Shown: positions 43,422 through 53,077 of the stretch, one piece after another | Layout of the letters: every line of letters begins with the position of its first letter | Position numbering within the stretch: position 1 is the first letter of the stretch | Source of the DNA: Bradyrhizobium manausense | GTDB lineage: Bacteria > Pseudomonadota > Alphaproteobacteria > Rhizobiales > Xanthobacteraceae | Length of the DNA stretch: 64,000 bases | Direction of reading: 5' to 3' | Assembly (NCBI RefSeq): GCF_018131105.1 | Contig: NZ_JAFCJI010000002.1 | Coordinates: 558,001 to 622,000 of the forward strand | Made by a program: the position numbers and the translations under genes | Notes under the pieces: generated by a model | What the model was told of the DNA's origin: nothing | What the model saw: only the letters and a program-made list of their open reading frames with translations | The model's database searches: none

Positions 43422-44297
43422 TCATGGGATGTTCATTCGCGGATCGAGCGCGTCGCGCAGGCCGTCACCGAGGAAATTGAAGCTGGTCACCGCCAGCGTG
43501 ATGATGACGCCCGGCGCGATCGCGAGCCACGGCGCGCTGGTCAGATAGATCTGTGCGTTGTTGAGCATGTTGCCGAGGCTCGCGGCCGGCGGCTGGATGC
43601 CGTAGCCGAGATAGCTGAGATAGGATTCCAGCAGGATCGCATTGGCGACATTGAGCGTCGCTGCAACCATGATCGGCGCAACCGCATTGGGCACGAGCTC
43701 GCGGAACATGATTCGCAGGTTCGACGAGCCGAAGGCGAGCGCGGCCACCGCAAACTCGCGCTCCCGCAGCGAGCGCACCTGGGCCTCGACGACGCGCGCC
43801 ACGCTCATCCAGGCGGTGGCCGCGATGAGCACCGTTGTGGTGACAAGGCCTGGCTCGGTGAGCGCCGCCAACGCAAGCAGCAGAAAGATGGTCGGAAAGC
43901 ACAGCGCGGCATCGACGAGCCGCATCAGCACCGCGCCGACAACGCCGCCATAGAAGCCGGCAAAGGCGCCGACGACGATACCGACCGCCATCGCCATCAC
44001 CATCGCGACGAAGCCGATCGACAGTGAGACGCGCGCGCCCATCATCAGCCGCGCCAGCACATCGCGGCCGAGTTCGTCGGTCCCGAGGACGTGCGCGCCC
44101 GAGAGCGGCGGCGCAAACCGCTTCATGATGTCGATATAGGTGTCGTCGAACGGCAAGAGATAAGGACCGAACGCCGAGCCGAGGACGAGGATCACAATGA
44201 TCACCGCGCCAGCCAGCGCCAGGCGGTGCCGGCAGAAGCGTCTCCACGCGGCCTGGCCGGGGGCGGGCGAAGTGGTGGACAAGACTGCAGTCGCCAT
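43422..44297 (-). CDS. Peptide-type ABC transporter permease, DppC-like
   Basis: About 291 residues from ATG 44297 (an upstream in-frame extension overlaps the dppB-like gene). Six membrane segments, the first after RHRLALAGAVIIVILVLGSAF; the transporter loop EAQVRSLREREFAVAALAFG and GLVTTTVLIAATAWMSVARV are the EAA-loop features that contact the ATPase. It is four bases behind dppB. Confidence 0.92.
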   Translation of the reverse strand: MATAVLSTTSPAPGQAAWRRFCRHRLALAGAVIIVILVLGSAFGPYLLPFDDTYIDIMKRFAPPLSGAHVLGTDELGRDVLARLMMGARVSLSIGFVAMVMAMAVGIVVGAFAGFYGGVVGAVLMRLVDAALCFPTIFLLLALAALTEPGLVTTTVLIAATAWMSVARVVEAQVRSLREREFAVAALAFGSSNLRIMFRELVPNAVAPIMVAATLNVANAILLESYLSYLGYGIQPPAASLGNMLNNAQIYLTSAPWLAIAPGVIITLAVTSFNFLGDGLRDALDPRMNIP

Positions 44298-44301
44298 CGC
44301 T

Positions 44302-45252
44302 TCAGCCCACCCGAATGCGCGGATCGACGACGGCGTAGAGGATGTCGGCAATCAGCGAGCCGATCAGCACCATGATCGCCGAGAACATCAGAATGCCCAT
44401 CACCACGGGATAGTCGCGATAGCCGATCGAATCGAGGAATAGGCGGCCCATGCCGGGCCAGGTGAACACGGTTTCAGCCACCAGCGCGCCGCCGAGCAGC
44501 GTCGGAAATTGCAGGCCCGCAACCGTGATCATCGGCAGAAGCGCGTTGCGCAAGGCATGCACGGTGAGGATGCGCCACTCCGGCAGGCCCTTGGCACGCG
44601 CGGTGCGGATGTAATCCTGGTTGATCACCTCGAGCATGGAGGAACGCATGAAGCGGCCCCACATCGCGGTCTCGACCAGCGCCAGCACCATCGCCGGCGC
44701 AATCAGATGATGCAGCAGGTCCAGGAAGGAGCCGTCGCCGACGGTTTCGCGATTTCCCGCCGGCAGCCAACCCAGCGTCACCGAGAACACGTAGATGGTG
44801 ACGAGGCCGAACCAGAAGGTCGGGATCGACAGCGCGATCATGGCGCCGACGGTCGCAAGCGAGTCGAACAGCGAGTAGCGCCTCAGCGCGCCCAATATGC
44901 CGATCCAGCAGCCGAGCAGCACGGCGATGATGGTCGCCGTCGTCATCAGCTCCAGCGTCGCGCCGAGATGTGAGGAGATCACCGAGAGCACCGTCTCGCC
45001 GTCGCGATAGGACTTGCCCCAGTCGCCTTTCAACATGCGACCGAACCAGTCGAGATACTGGATCGGCAGCGGACGATCGAGCCCGAGCTGTCTGGTGACG
45101 CGATCGAGATCCTCCTGCGTCATCTGTGATGAGGCCGCGAATTGCGACAGCGGACCGCCTGGCGCCAGATGCAAGAGAGCGAAGCCGATCGCGGAGACGA
45201 TCACCAGCAGCACCACCGCCTGCGCGAGCCTATTGGCGACGTAACGGGCCAT
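44302..45252 (-). CDS. Peptide-type ABC transporter permease, DppB-like
   Basis: A 316-residue membrane protein starting MARYVANRLAQAVVLLVIVS, with the family segments AIGFALLHLAPGGPL, WFGRMLKGDWGKSYRDGETV, and the EAA loop (RSSMLEVINQDYIRTARAKG, EWRILTVHALRNALLPMITV). With the DppC-like protein it forms the channel. It is 27 bases after the binding protein gene. Confidence 0.92.
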   Translation of the reverse strand: MARYVANRLAQAVVLLVIVSAIGFALLHLAPGGPLSQFAASSQMTQEDLDRVTRQLGLDRPLPIQYLDWFGRMLKGDWGKSYRDGETVLSVISSHLGATLELMTTATIIAVLLGCWIGILGALRRYSLFDSLATVGAMIALSIPTFWFGLVTIYVFSVTLGWLPAGNRETVGDGSFLDLLHHLIAPAMVLALVETAMWGRFMRSSMLEVINQDYIRTARAKGLPEWRILTVHALRNALLPMITVAGLQFPTLLGGALVAETVFTWPGMGRLFLDSIGYRDYPVVMGILMFSAIMVLIGSLIADILYAVVDPRIRVG

Positions 45253-45279
45253 CTCAGGCGACCCCGCCAGCCTCAGGCA

Positions 45280-46977
45280 TCAGGCCCAGTACCATTCGCG
45301 GATATTCCAGCAATTGGTCGAGGTGTTGATGTTGGGGCGGAAGCCATGCAGCCCCTCCTTCACGCCCTCGGCGATAAAACCCTGGAACAGCGGCAGGATC
45401 GCGAGATCGTTGCGGATGAGCTTTTGAAGGTCACCGTAGGTGGTCTTGCGCTGCGCGAGGTCGAACTGCCTGGCGCCTTCGGCAAGGAGACGATCGGCCT
45501 CCGCGCTCTGGTATTGATAGGTGTTGTACCCGCGGCCGCCCTTGGCGGGAATCGCGCCGGAGCCGAATCGCGGTGTCACGTCGGGATCGCTGCCCAGCAT
45601 GAAATTCACGCCCACGATCACCGAGTTGAACTTCGACTGCTGCCAGAAATCGCCCCAGATCACGGCAGCCGGCATGTTGTTGACGCGCATGGTCGCGCCG
45701 ATCGCGCGCCAGTCCTGGATCAGGAGCTGCTGGGTCTGCTCGCGCACGGCATTGCCTGACGTCGTCGAATTGGTGAATTCGAGCTTCACGCCGCCCTTCT
45801 CGCGCATGCCCCCGGAGCCGCGCACCCAGCCGGCGGCATCGAGCAGCGCGTTGGCTTTGGTCGGATCGTATTTGTGCTGCGGGAGACCTTGCTGGAACGA
45901 CCACGCCTCCTGCGGCACGAAACTCTCGGTCTGCGTCGGCAGTCCGTAGTTCAGCGCATCGATGATCGCCTGCTTGTTGATGGCGAGATAGAGCGCCTCG
46001 CGAACCGTGCGGTCGGCGAAGGGGCCGAACGCCAGATTGGGCGCGATGTGCTCCACCGACGACGTCGACGAGACGAAGATCTTGCGCGCCTTCAGCGTCT
46101 TCGCCTCCTGCACGAAATTCGGCAGGATGCCTTGCAGGCCGGTGTAATCGACCTGTCCGGTGCGGAACTGGGTGTAGAGGACGGTGAGATCAGGAATGTA
46201 TTTGAAGACCACGCGTTCGACGTAGGGTCCCTTGCCGTGATAGCCGGCATAGGCGTTGAGCAGGATGTGGTCGCCGGGCACGCGCTCACCCCAGCGGAAC
46301 GGTCCGGTGCCGACCGGCGCGTTGTGGAATGGCGACGAATTCGGATCGGAGACCTTCTCCAGAATGTGCTTGGGCACGATGAAGGTGAGCGACAGGATCG
46401 ACATGTAGGGCGAATAGGGAGCTTCCATTCGCCAATGGATCTCGTCGGGCGCGACGACCGTGATGTCCTTGACCAAGCTGTGGCCAACGCGGTTGCGGAC
46501 GCGGAAATCGGGATTGTTGATCAAGTCCAGCGAGAACTTGACGTCATCGGCCGTGAAGGCCGTGCCGTCGTGCCACTTCACGCCGCTGCGCAGCTTGATC
46601 TTCCAGGTCAGACCGTCGGCCGACAAGCCGCCATTCTCGACGGTCGGCACTTCCCGCGCGAGGTCGGGCACGAACTTGCCGTCGGGATCAATGAACCAGA
46701 GCGGCGAGAACACCTGCCACCAGACGCCCTGGTCGACCTCGATGCCGGGCATCAAGGGATGAAACACCGTCGGCTCCTGCGACAGCGCCGCGATCACCTG
46801 CCCGCGCGGCTTGTCCGGCGGGTTAGAGGGGCGTTCGGTCTGGGCGAGAGCGTTGCCTGAGAACGTCCATCCCGCGGCAGCGGCAGCGCCTGCGCCGAGT
46901 TGAAAGAATTGCCGGCGACTTGGAATGCCGAGATGATGCAATCCACCAACGCCGAATTTCCCGGTGCTGTCCGCCAT
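45280..46977 (-). CDS. Peptide-type ABC transporter substrate-binding protein (SBP family 5)
   Basis: A 565-residue periplasmic protein. The N-terminus carries SRRQFFQLG, a twin-arginine-type signal, then AAAAAGWTFSGNALA before the mature start, so it may be exported folded. The SBP_bac_5 features are FSPLWFIDPDGKFVPDLARE, WKIKLRSGVKWHDGTAFTADDVKFS and NAPVGTGPFRW. It is the first gene of the operon and should set ligand specificity; a peptide or opine-like compound is likely. Confidence 0.92.
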   Translation of the reverse strand: MADSTGKFGVGGLHHLGIPSRRQFFQLGAGAAAAAGWTFSGNALAQTERPSNPPDKPRGQVIAALSQEPTVFHPLMPGIEVDQGVWWQVFSPLWFIDPDGKFVPDLAREVPTVENGGLSADGLTWKIKLRSGVKWHDGTAFTADDVKFSLDLINNPDFRVRNRVGHSLVKDITVVAPDEIHWRMEAPYSPYMSILSLTFIVPKHILEKVSDPNSSPFHNAPVGTGPFRWGERVPGDHILLNAYAGYHGKGPYVERVVFKYIPDLTVLYTQFRTGQVDYTGLQGILPNFVQEAKTLKARKIFVSSTSSVEHIAPNLAFGPFADRTVREALYLAINKQAIIDALNYGLPTQTESFVPQEAWSFQQGLPQHKYDPTKANALLDAAGWVRGSGGMREKGGVKLEFTNSTTSGNAVREQTQQLLIQDWRAIGATMRVNNMPAAVIWGDFWQQSKFNSVIVGVNFMLGSDPDVTPRFGSGAIPAKGGRGYNTYQYQSAEADRLLAEGARQFDLAQRKTTYGDLQKLIRNDLAILPLFQGFIAEGVKEGLHGFRPNINTSTNCWNIREWYWA

Positions 46978-47046
46978 GACCAGTCTCCGTTCCCGAACAC
47001 GGCACCTCTCCCGCGCTCCCGAGACCCGGCAAAAGGACAGGAGTGG

Positions 47047-47075
47047 AATTTAGTGCTTCTATATTTTTCAGACAA
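47047..47075 (-). promoter_or_regulatory. Candidate promoter of the binding-protein operon, with flanking ATTTAGT / ACTAAAT half-sites
   Basis: On the minus strand TTGTCT (47070-47075) and TAAATT (47047-47052) are 17 bases apart, a sigma-70-like arrangement. ATTTAGT (47048-47054) and ACTAAAT (47088-47094) form a wide inverted repeat that the XRE-cupin regulator could bind. Confidence 0.3.
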
Positions 47076-47182
47076 AAGTTCATCATGACTAAATACAGCT
47101 GTCAATCGGGTTGCTAGGATGCGGAACCTTTTCACACCGCTGCCGGCGATTCCGGCGGCGAGGCAATGCACGGGAGAGCGAC

Positions 47183-47818
47183 ATGGATGGTCGCGGCGAC
47201 ACTGATAGTCCGAAGGACACCCCGGCCGTCGAGACGGACGACGCAGTCGACCAGCGCCTCGGCGAAACCGTTCGCCTGCTGCGCCAGCGCGCCGGTCTCT
47301 CGATCCAGGACGTCGCCAACAAGACCGGCCTCTCCAACGGGATGATCAGCCAGCTCGAGCGCGCGCGCGCGATGCCGTCGATCCGCACGCTGCGCCTGCT
47401 GAGCATCGCGCTCGAGGTGCCGATTTCCTATTTCTTCGAGACCAGCGATCCCGCCGCCGACGTGCAGCGCTACATCGTCCGCAAGAACAACAGGCGACTG
47501 CTGCGCCTCACCGCGAGCGGCGTCGTCAAGGAAGCGCTGACGCCGGATAGCAAGGGCCAGCTCGAACTCTACGAGCTCACGCTCAACCCCGGCGCCTCCT
47601 CCGGCACCGACTTCCTCCAGCACACCGGCGAGAAGGCAGGCTATATCCTCTCCGGCAGCCTGCGGCTGTGGCTCGACAACCAGGCCCATGTGCTGGAAGC
47701 CGGCGACAGCTTCCGCTTCCCAAGCATCGTGCCGCACATGTTCGACAACCCGACCCAGCAGACGGCGCGTGTGATCTGGGTCACGACGCTGCATCAGACC
47801 GATTCGCCGCCAGGTTGA
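47183..47818 (+). CDS. XRE-family regulator with C-terminal cupin domain (PuuR-like)
   Basis: A 211-residue regulator from ATG 47183. The helix-turn-helix is RLGETVRLLRQRAGLSIQDVANKTGLSNGMISQLERARAMPS, residues about 25-67, and a cupin barrel follows (ELTLNPGASSGTDFLQHTGEKAGYILSGSLRLWL, EAGDSFRFPSIVPHMFDN), as in PuuR/SutR-type sensors. It is divergent from the transporter operon across a 205-base region and is the most likely regulator of it, sensing the imported substrate. Confidence 0.9.
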   Translation: MDGRGDTDSPKDTPAVETDDAVDQRLGETVRLLRQRAGLSIQDVANKTGLSNGMISQLERARAMPSIRTLRLLSIALEVPISYFFETSDPAADVQRYIVRKNNRRLLRLTASGVVKEALTPDSKGQLELYELTLNPGASSGTDFLQHTGEKAGYILSGSLRLWLDNQAHVLEAGDSFRFPSIVPHMFDNPTQQTARVIWVTTLHQTDSPPG

Positions 47819-47954
47819 CCCTGTGGGGCACCTCGCCAAGGTACCGCCGGAAATTGCCCTCGACGACGCCGCAGGGAGTCTGTAGCTCACAGGGAGCCGG
47901 ACTCATTCGACAGCGCGCTGGTTGGGCCGCTGATGATGTCGGTGGTGTGAGAGC

Positions 47955-49808
47955 ATGAAACTCAGGGGGCTTCTGACATCAGCGATGGCCGCGCAGGTCG
48001 TCGTGACCGCCGTGGCCCTCCTCGTCTCCTATGCCGTGAGCGGACCCGATTTCGGCGTTGCCCAGGTCGTCGCCCTCATCGCCAGCACCGCCGTTGCAGT
48101 GCTGCTTGCGCGGCTCTGTGCAGGCCACGTCGCGACGTCAATGGACAAGCACATCGCCGCACGATTGGCCGAGCAGGCGCAGGCGCGCGCGGACAGCGCG
48201 CAGGTGACGCAAGCCGTCATCAAGACCGCACTCGACGCCTTCATGCAGACTGACGAACGCGGCATCGTGCTGGAGTGGAGCCCCCAGGCCGAAGCCCTGA
48301 CCGGCTGGTCGCGGCCCGAGGCAATCGGCGCCGACGTCGTCGAGCTGCTCGTCGCCGAGCCGCTGCGAGCGGGCTTCAGGCAGCGCATGATGCGGCTGTT
48401 GCCGGAATTGTCCGGCACCCCGATCGGCATCCGCTTCGAGGCGAACCTCGTGCACCGCAACGGCGACGAGATCCTGGTCGAAGCGTCGAGCACCGCGCTC
48501 CGCATCGGAGGCCGCAGCGTCATCAACGTTTTCGTCAAGGACGTCACGCGGAAGCGCGCCGCCGAGGAGCAGTTGATTCAGTCCCAGAAGATGGAAGCGG
48601 TCGGCCAGCTCACCGGTGGCATCGCGCATGAATTCAACAACATGCTCACGGTGATCACGGGCACGATCGAGATCCTCGCCGACGCCGTGAAGGACAGCCC
48701 GCCGCTCGCCACCATCACCAGGCTGATCAGCGACGCGGCCGATCGCGGCGCGGCGCTGACCTCGAGCCTGCTGTCCTTTGCGCGCAAGCAGGCGCTGCAA
48801 CCGGCCGAGATCGACGTCAACGATCTGCTCGAGGAGCTTTCCAGGCTGCTGCTGGCGACCTTCGAAAAAAAGATTGAGATCGTGCGGAAGTTCGACGGCA
48901 ATATCTGGCTCGCCTTCGCCGACCGCGGGCAGCTCTCCTCGGCGCTGCTCAACCTCGCCATCAATGCCCGCGACGCCATGCCCGACGGGGGCCGCCTGAT
49001 GCTGACGACGCGCAACGTCGTGTTCGGCGTGCGCGAGGCCGTGGCGGTCGGCGCCGGCTATGCCGGCGACTATGTCGAGATCGAGGTCGCCGACACCGGC
49101 ACCGGCATTCCGCAGGCGATCGTCGAGCGCATCTTCGATCCGTTCTTCTCGACCAAGGACGTCGGCAAGGGCACCGGCCTCGGGCTCAGCATGGTGTTCG
49201 GCTTCGTCAAGCAGTCGGGCGGCGGCATCAAGGTCAAATCCGAAGAAGGCCGCGGCACTGTCTTCACGATCTATCTGCCGAAGGCCGAGACCAGCGCGCT
49301 TCGCCCTGCAAGCTATGATGCGCGCAAGATCGTGGGCGGGACCGAGACCATCCTCTGCGTCGAGGACGACCGCGACGTCCGCCAATACGTCACGGTTCAG
49401 CTCGCAAGCCTCGGCTACAAGGTCGTCCCCGCCGCCAACGCGACCGAAGCGCTCGCGATTGCGGCTGGAGGCACGCCGTTCGACCTGCTGTTCACCGATA
49501 TCGTCATGGCTGGCGGCATCAACGGACGGGAGCTTGCCGACCAGATGGTGGCCGCGCGTCCCTCGCTTCGGGTGCTGTTCACGTCGGGCTACGCCCACGA
49601 CTCCCAGCACGTGCCGGGAGGCGCCACCATGGGCGCGCCGCTATTGGCAAAACCCTACCGCAAGGCCGAGCTCGCACGCATGCTGCGCCGCTCGCTCGAC
49701 ACCGCCGTGGACGCCGCAGGCGACGCAATCCCGACACCCTATTCGGTGCAGGCCGAGCTCGAAGGCTTCTTGCGCAAACAGGCAAACGACGATCGCGAGA
49801 GCCGATGA
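47955..49808 (+). CDS. Hybrid sensor histidine kinase (PAS-HisKA-HATPase-REC)
   Basis: A 617-residue protein. Two N-terminal membrane segments (about 8-28 and 36-54), a short helix, a PAS domain (about 86-200), HisKA with the phosphorylated His225 in GGIAHEFNNML, a HATPase domain (NLAINARDAMPDG, then DTGTGIPQ, then GKGTGLGLSMVFGFVKQSGG) and a C-terminal receiver domain with the phosphate-accepting Asp515 (LFTDIVMAGG) and Lys near PLLAKPYRKAEL. The ligand is unknown. Such FixL-like hybrid kinases pass phosphate internally; no cognate output regulator lies beside it. Confidence 0.93.
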   Translation: MKLRGLLTSAMAAQVVVTAVALLVSYAVSGPDFGVAQVVALIASTAVAVLLARLCAGHVATSMDKHIAARLAEQAQARADSAQVTQAVIKTALDAFMQTDERGIVLEWSPQAEALTGWSRPEAIGADVVELLVAEPLRAGFRQRMMRLLPELSGTPIGIRFEANLVHRNGDEILVEASSTALRIGGRSVINVFVKDVTRKRAAEEQLIQSQKMEAVGQLTGGIAHEFNNMLTVITGTIEILADAVKDSPPLATITRLISDAADRGAALTSSLLSFARKQALQPAEIDVNDLLEELSRLLLATFEKKIEIVRKFDGNIWLAFADRGQLSSALLNLAINARDAMPDGGRLMLTTRNVVFGVREAVAVGAGYAGDYVEIEVADTGTGIPQAIVERIFDPFFSTKDVGKGTGLGLSMVFGFVKQSGGGIKVKSEEGRGTVFTIYLPKAETSALRPASYDARKIVGGTETILCVEDDRDVRQYVTVQLASLGYKVVPAANATEALAIAAGGTPFDLLFTDIVMAGGINGRELADQMVAARPSLRVLFTSGYAHDSQHVPGGATMGAPLLAKPYRKAELARMLRRSLDTAVDAAGDAIPTPYSVQAELEGFLRKQANDDRESR

Positions 49809-49814
49809 CCGGCT

Positions 49815-50843
49815 TCAGCTCATCCGCCGCCGCAGCGTGGCCGACGGCGTCTCGCCGAATTTATCGCGGTAGGCACCGGCCATGCGGCCAAGATGGGTGA
49901 AGCCGAGATCGAAAGCGATGTCGGTGATGGAGACGTCTGACGAGGCTTGCGCCAGCCGCGCGTTGAGGCTTGCAAGTCTCATGTCGAGCAGCATTTCCGA
50001 GATCGACACGCCGAAGTGACGGCGGAAACCGAGCTGAAGTGCGCGGATGCCGATGCCGGCCGCGCGGGCGAGCTCTACGAGGTCGAGCGGCTCATCGGCG
50101 TTATCGGAAAGATAGCCCCGCGCGGCGCGGAGTGCGCGCGGCAAACGCTCGGCGTGCCCCGAGAATGTCCTGATCGCATCCGACAGGTCATGCTGCTGGC
50201 CGTTGAGCAGACCATCGAGCAGCGCTTCACGCCGGTGGGCCATCGCGACCGGCGACATCCGCCCGGACGGCCCGAGACGCTCGGCGAACGTCATTAGCTC
50301 ATCGAGCCGGGCTCGGAGACCGCGTCCGCCCGACGCGTTCAGGTCTATGACTGGATCGAACTCGACTGTGCCGACCGCCCGGCCCGATAGCGCCGCGGCC
50401 CGTTGCTCGACCATGCGGCGATCGAGCAGCAGGATGATCTGCGCACAATCGGCCCAGACCATCCGGGTCGGGATCGTGGGTGACAGCAGCGACGCAGTCC
50501 TGACTGGCTCGACATCGAATCCACTGGTGCCCGCCGAAATGTGAGCGGTGCCGGTGAGCGGAATCTGCACCAGGAAAAAGCGGTCGAGACAGCCGGGATC
50601 GATGCTGACCGTTCCGCCATAGCCGACGTAATTGATGGAAAAGCCGTCAAACGCCGCGCAATTGTGCCGGGCCGAAAATCCGGAAGCGCGAGCCTGCGCC
50701 GGCTTGAGATCATGCGGACAGAAGATGCGACCGACCTGCTCCGCCGCCTCATCGACGTCGTCAGTGGTGACACGGGCGAAGGCCGCAAGCCTTTCGGCTA
50801 CGGGCGGTCCTGCACTCATTTCCAGCACGGCTGCGGACATCAT
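49815..50843 (-). CDS. AraC-family transcriptional regulator with AraC_binding_2-type N-domain
   Basis: A 342-residue regulator. The N-terminal domain (FDGFSINYVGYGGTVSIDPG, FFLVQIPLTGTAHISAGTSGF) is the cupin-like ligand-binding fold common to this group, and the C-terminal 110 residues are the AraC double helix-turn-helix (LDLVELARAAGIGIRALQLGFRRHFG, SDVSITDIAFDLGFTHLGRMAGAYRDKFGETPS). Convergent with the histidine kinase (stops 6 bases apart) and divergent from the cupin gene, which it may control. Confidence 0.9.
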   Translation of the reverse strand: MMSAAVLEMSAGPPVAERLAAFARVTTDDVDEAAEQVGRIFCPHDLKPAQARASGFSARHNCAAFDGFSINYVGYGGTVSIDPGCLDRFFLVQIPLTGTAHISAGTSGFDVEPVRTASLLSPTIPTRMVWADCAQIILLLDRRMVEQRAAALSGRAVGTVEFDPVIDLNASGGRGLRARLDELMTFAERLGPSGRMSPVAMAHRREALLDGLLNGQQHDLSDAIRTFSGHAERLPRALRAARGYLSDNADEPLDLVELARAAGIGIRALQLGFRRHFGVSISEMLLDMRLASLNARLAQASSDVSITDIAFDLGFTHLGRMAGAYRDKFGETPSATLRRRMS

Positions 50844-51026
50844 CGACCACGCTTCGCGTCACGGAATTGCTTTAAGCCTATAATAGTTCGCAGGGCCCGA
50901 AAAGGGCCGTTCGCAAAATCGTCGTGCTGCATGGCAACAGCGACGGCGGATTCGTTTAGCGGATAGACAGCTGCCCGCGCGTGGCCGAAGCTCCATCCTC
51001 GCCGGAATCCAACAGGGAGGCGAGCT

Positions 51027-51476
51027 ATGACTGCACTCGAAAAGGGCATTACCGCAAACGGCACAGGCTATGGCGGCAAGACCTGGAATATTCTGGGTCA
51101 GGTCTATTTCCCCAAGGCCGTCACCGAATCCACCTTCGCGTTCGAGACCAACAGCGATCCGGGCCAGTTCGTGCCGGTGCACATCCACCCGACCCAGGAC
51201 GAGTTCATCCTGGTGCAGGAAGGCACGCTCGACCTCAAGCTCGACGGCAAATGGGTCAAGGCCCATGCCGGTGATCTCGTGCGCATGCCCCGCGGCATCC
51301 CGCACGGCTATTTCAACAAATCCGACAAGCCGTGCCGCGCGCTGTTCTGGGTCTCGCCGATGCAAAAGCTGGAGGCGCTGTTCAACCAGCTGCACAATCT
51401 GACCGACCCGGCCGAGGTTGTGCGCATCTCGGCGCTGCACGAGGTCGACTTCCTGCCGCCCGAGGCCAACGACTAG
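51027..51476 (+). CDS. Single-domain cupin protein
   Basis: A 149-residue protein from ATG 51027 with an AGGGAGG ribosome binding site. The two cupin motifs are present: G-x5-H-x-H-x4-E form in VPVHIHPTQDEFILVQEGTL and P-x2-P-H form in RMPRGIPHGYFN, giving a likely metal-binding site. No signal peptide. It precedes the flavin monooxygenase gene by 107 bases and is likely in the same unit, behind the divergent AraC-type regulator. Confidence 0.85.
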   Translation: MTALEKGITANGTGYGGKTWNILGQVYFPKAVTESTFAFETNSDPGQFVPVHIHPTQDEFILVQEGTLDLKLDGKWVKAHAGDLVRMPRGIPHGYFNKSDKPCRALFWVSPMQKLEALFNQLHNLTDPAEVVRISALHEVDFLPPEAND

Positions 51477-51583
51477 GCGCGCCCGCCTCCTCGTCCGCTT
51501 TCATCTGCTTGCCGCCCGCCGGCCGCGCCTTGCGGCCGAACGAGGTCGCTTGCGTGCAAAACACATCGATTGCGAGCCATCCC

Positions 51584-53077
51584 ATGGTCAGCCCCAAGCA
51601 TGTCTGCGTGATCGGCGCCGGCGTCTCCGGCCTCGCCACCGCAAAGGCGTTCTCCACCCGCGGCCACCGCGTCACCATCGTCGAGCGCAGCGCCGATCTC
51701 GGCGGCGTCTGGGAGCCGGCGCGCTCCTATCCAGAGGTGCAGACGCAAAGCCCCAAGGATCTCTACCGCTACACCGATCGCGCCATGCCTGATACCTATC
51801 CGGAATGGCCGACCGGGCCGCAGGTCCACGCCTATCTCGTCGACTACGCCAAAAGCTTCGGTCTCGACCGCATGCTGCGCCTCAACACTGCGGTCGCCGG
51901 CATGGCGCGGCGCACCGACGGCAAGCCCGGCTGGTCGCTCACCCTGAGCAGCAATGACGGCGCGGCGACGAACAAGGATTTCGATTTCGTCGCAGTTTGC
52001 ACCGGGCAGTTCAACGAGCCGCGCGAGCTGCATTGCCGCGGCGAAGGCAGCTTTCTGGACCATGGCGGGCAGATCCTGCACTCGTCGAAATACGGCAATG
52101 CCACGCTCGCGAAAGGACGCCGCGTTGTGGTGCTCGGCGGTTCGAAATCTGCGACCGATATTGCCGTGAACGCGGTCAAGTCGGGCGCGCGCGAGGTCAC
52201 CATCGTGATGCGCGAGCCGGTCTGGCGCATCCCCTATTTCATAGGCGGGCTCGTGAACTTCAAGCGCATCCTCTACATCCGTGCGCAGGAGGAGATGTTC
52301 CCGGGCTGGGGCATCGGGACGATGTCGCGATTCGCGTACCGCCTTGCCGCGCCGCTGATCTGGGCAAACTGGCGCGGGCTGGAGAGCCTGTTGAAGGCGC
52401 AACTCAAGCTCAGCAAGTGCAAGATGGTGCCGAAGGAGCGGATCGAGGATGGCGTCAACTGCTCGGTGCCGATCGCTACGCCAGGCTTCTATCCGATGGT
52501 CGCCGACGGCCGTATCAAGGCCGTGTTCGGCAGCTTCGATCATTATGAGGCCGACAACATCGTGATGACCGGCGGCGAGCGCGTCGGCGCCGACGTCGCC
52601 GTGCTGGCGATCGGCTACAAGCTCGGCGTGCCCTTCCTGCCGGGCGCCTATCAGCAAAAGCTGGTCGATACGGACGGGCAGTACCGGCTCTATCGCCTGA
52701 TCGCCAACCCTGATCTGCCCGATCTCGGCTTCGTCGGCTTCAACTCGTCGTTCTGCACCGTGCTCTGCGCCGATCTCGCCGCGAACTGGCTGGTGCGCTA
52801 TGCCGACGGGCAACTCAAGAATCAGCCGACCACGCAGCAGATGCGCGAGAACATCGAGATGATGCTGCACTTCAAGCGGGTCGAGCGGCCGGCCGCCGGC
52901 GTCTATGGCGGCCTGTGCGTCGCGCCGTATCACTACCGCCATTTCGACGAGCTGATGGCCGACATCGGTGCAAAGACTCAGAAGCGCGGCGGGCTCGCCG
53001 GACACTTCCAGCCGCCCGACGCGGATGCCTATGCCAAGTTCCTGACGTCGGCGCCGGAGTACCGGGCGGCTGGCTAG
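51584..53077 (+). CDS. Flavin-containing monooxygenase
   Basis: A 497-residue enzyme from ATG 51584 (GTG 51554 also possible). FAD-binding motif CVIGAGVSGLATAKAF (about 8-23), a FxGxxxHxxxY-type signature in HGGQILHSSKYG and a second nucleotide motif VVVLGGSKSATDIAV. The ATG-like DVAVLAIGYK motif follows. It should hydroxylate or oxygenate nitrogen, sulphur or ketone groups using NADPH and oxygen. The stop codon TAG shares the bases CTAG with that of the convergent TadG-like gene. Confidence 0.9.
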   Translation: MVSPKHVCVIGAGVSGLATAKAFSTRGHRVTIVERSADLGGVWEPARSYPEVQTQSPKDLYRYTDRAMPDTYPEWPTGPQVHAYLVDYAKSFGLDRMLRLNTAVAGMARRTDGKPGWSLTLSSNDGAATNKDFDFVAVCTGQFNEPRELHCRGEGSFLDHGGQILHSSKYGNATLAKGRRVVVLGGSKSATDIAVNAVKSGAREVTIVMREPVWRIPYFIGGLVNFKRILYIRAQEEMFPGWGIGTMSRFAYRLAAPLIWANWRGLESLLKAQLKLSKCKMVPKERIEDGVNCSVPIATPGFYPMVADGRIKAVFGSFDHYEADNIVMTGGERVGADVAVLAIGYKLGVPFLPGAYQQKLVDTDGQYRLYRLIANPDLPDLGFVGFNSSFCTVLCADLAANWLVRYADGQLKNQPTTQQMRENIEMMLHFKRVERPAAGVYGGLCVAPYHYRHFDELMADIGAKTQKRGGLAGHFQPPDADAYAKFLTSAPEYRAAG

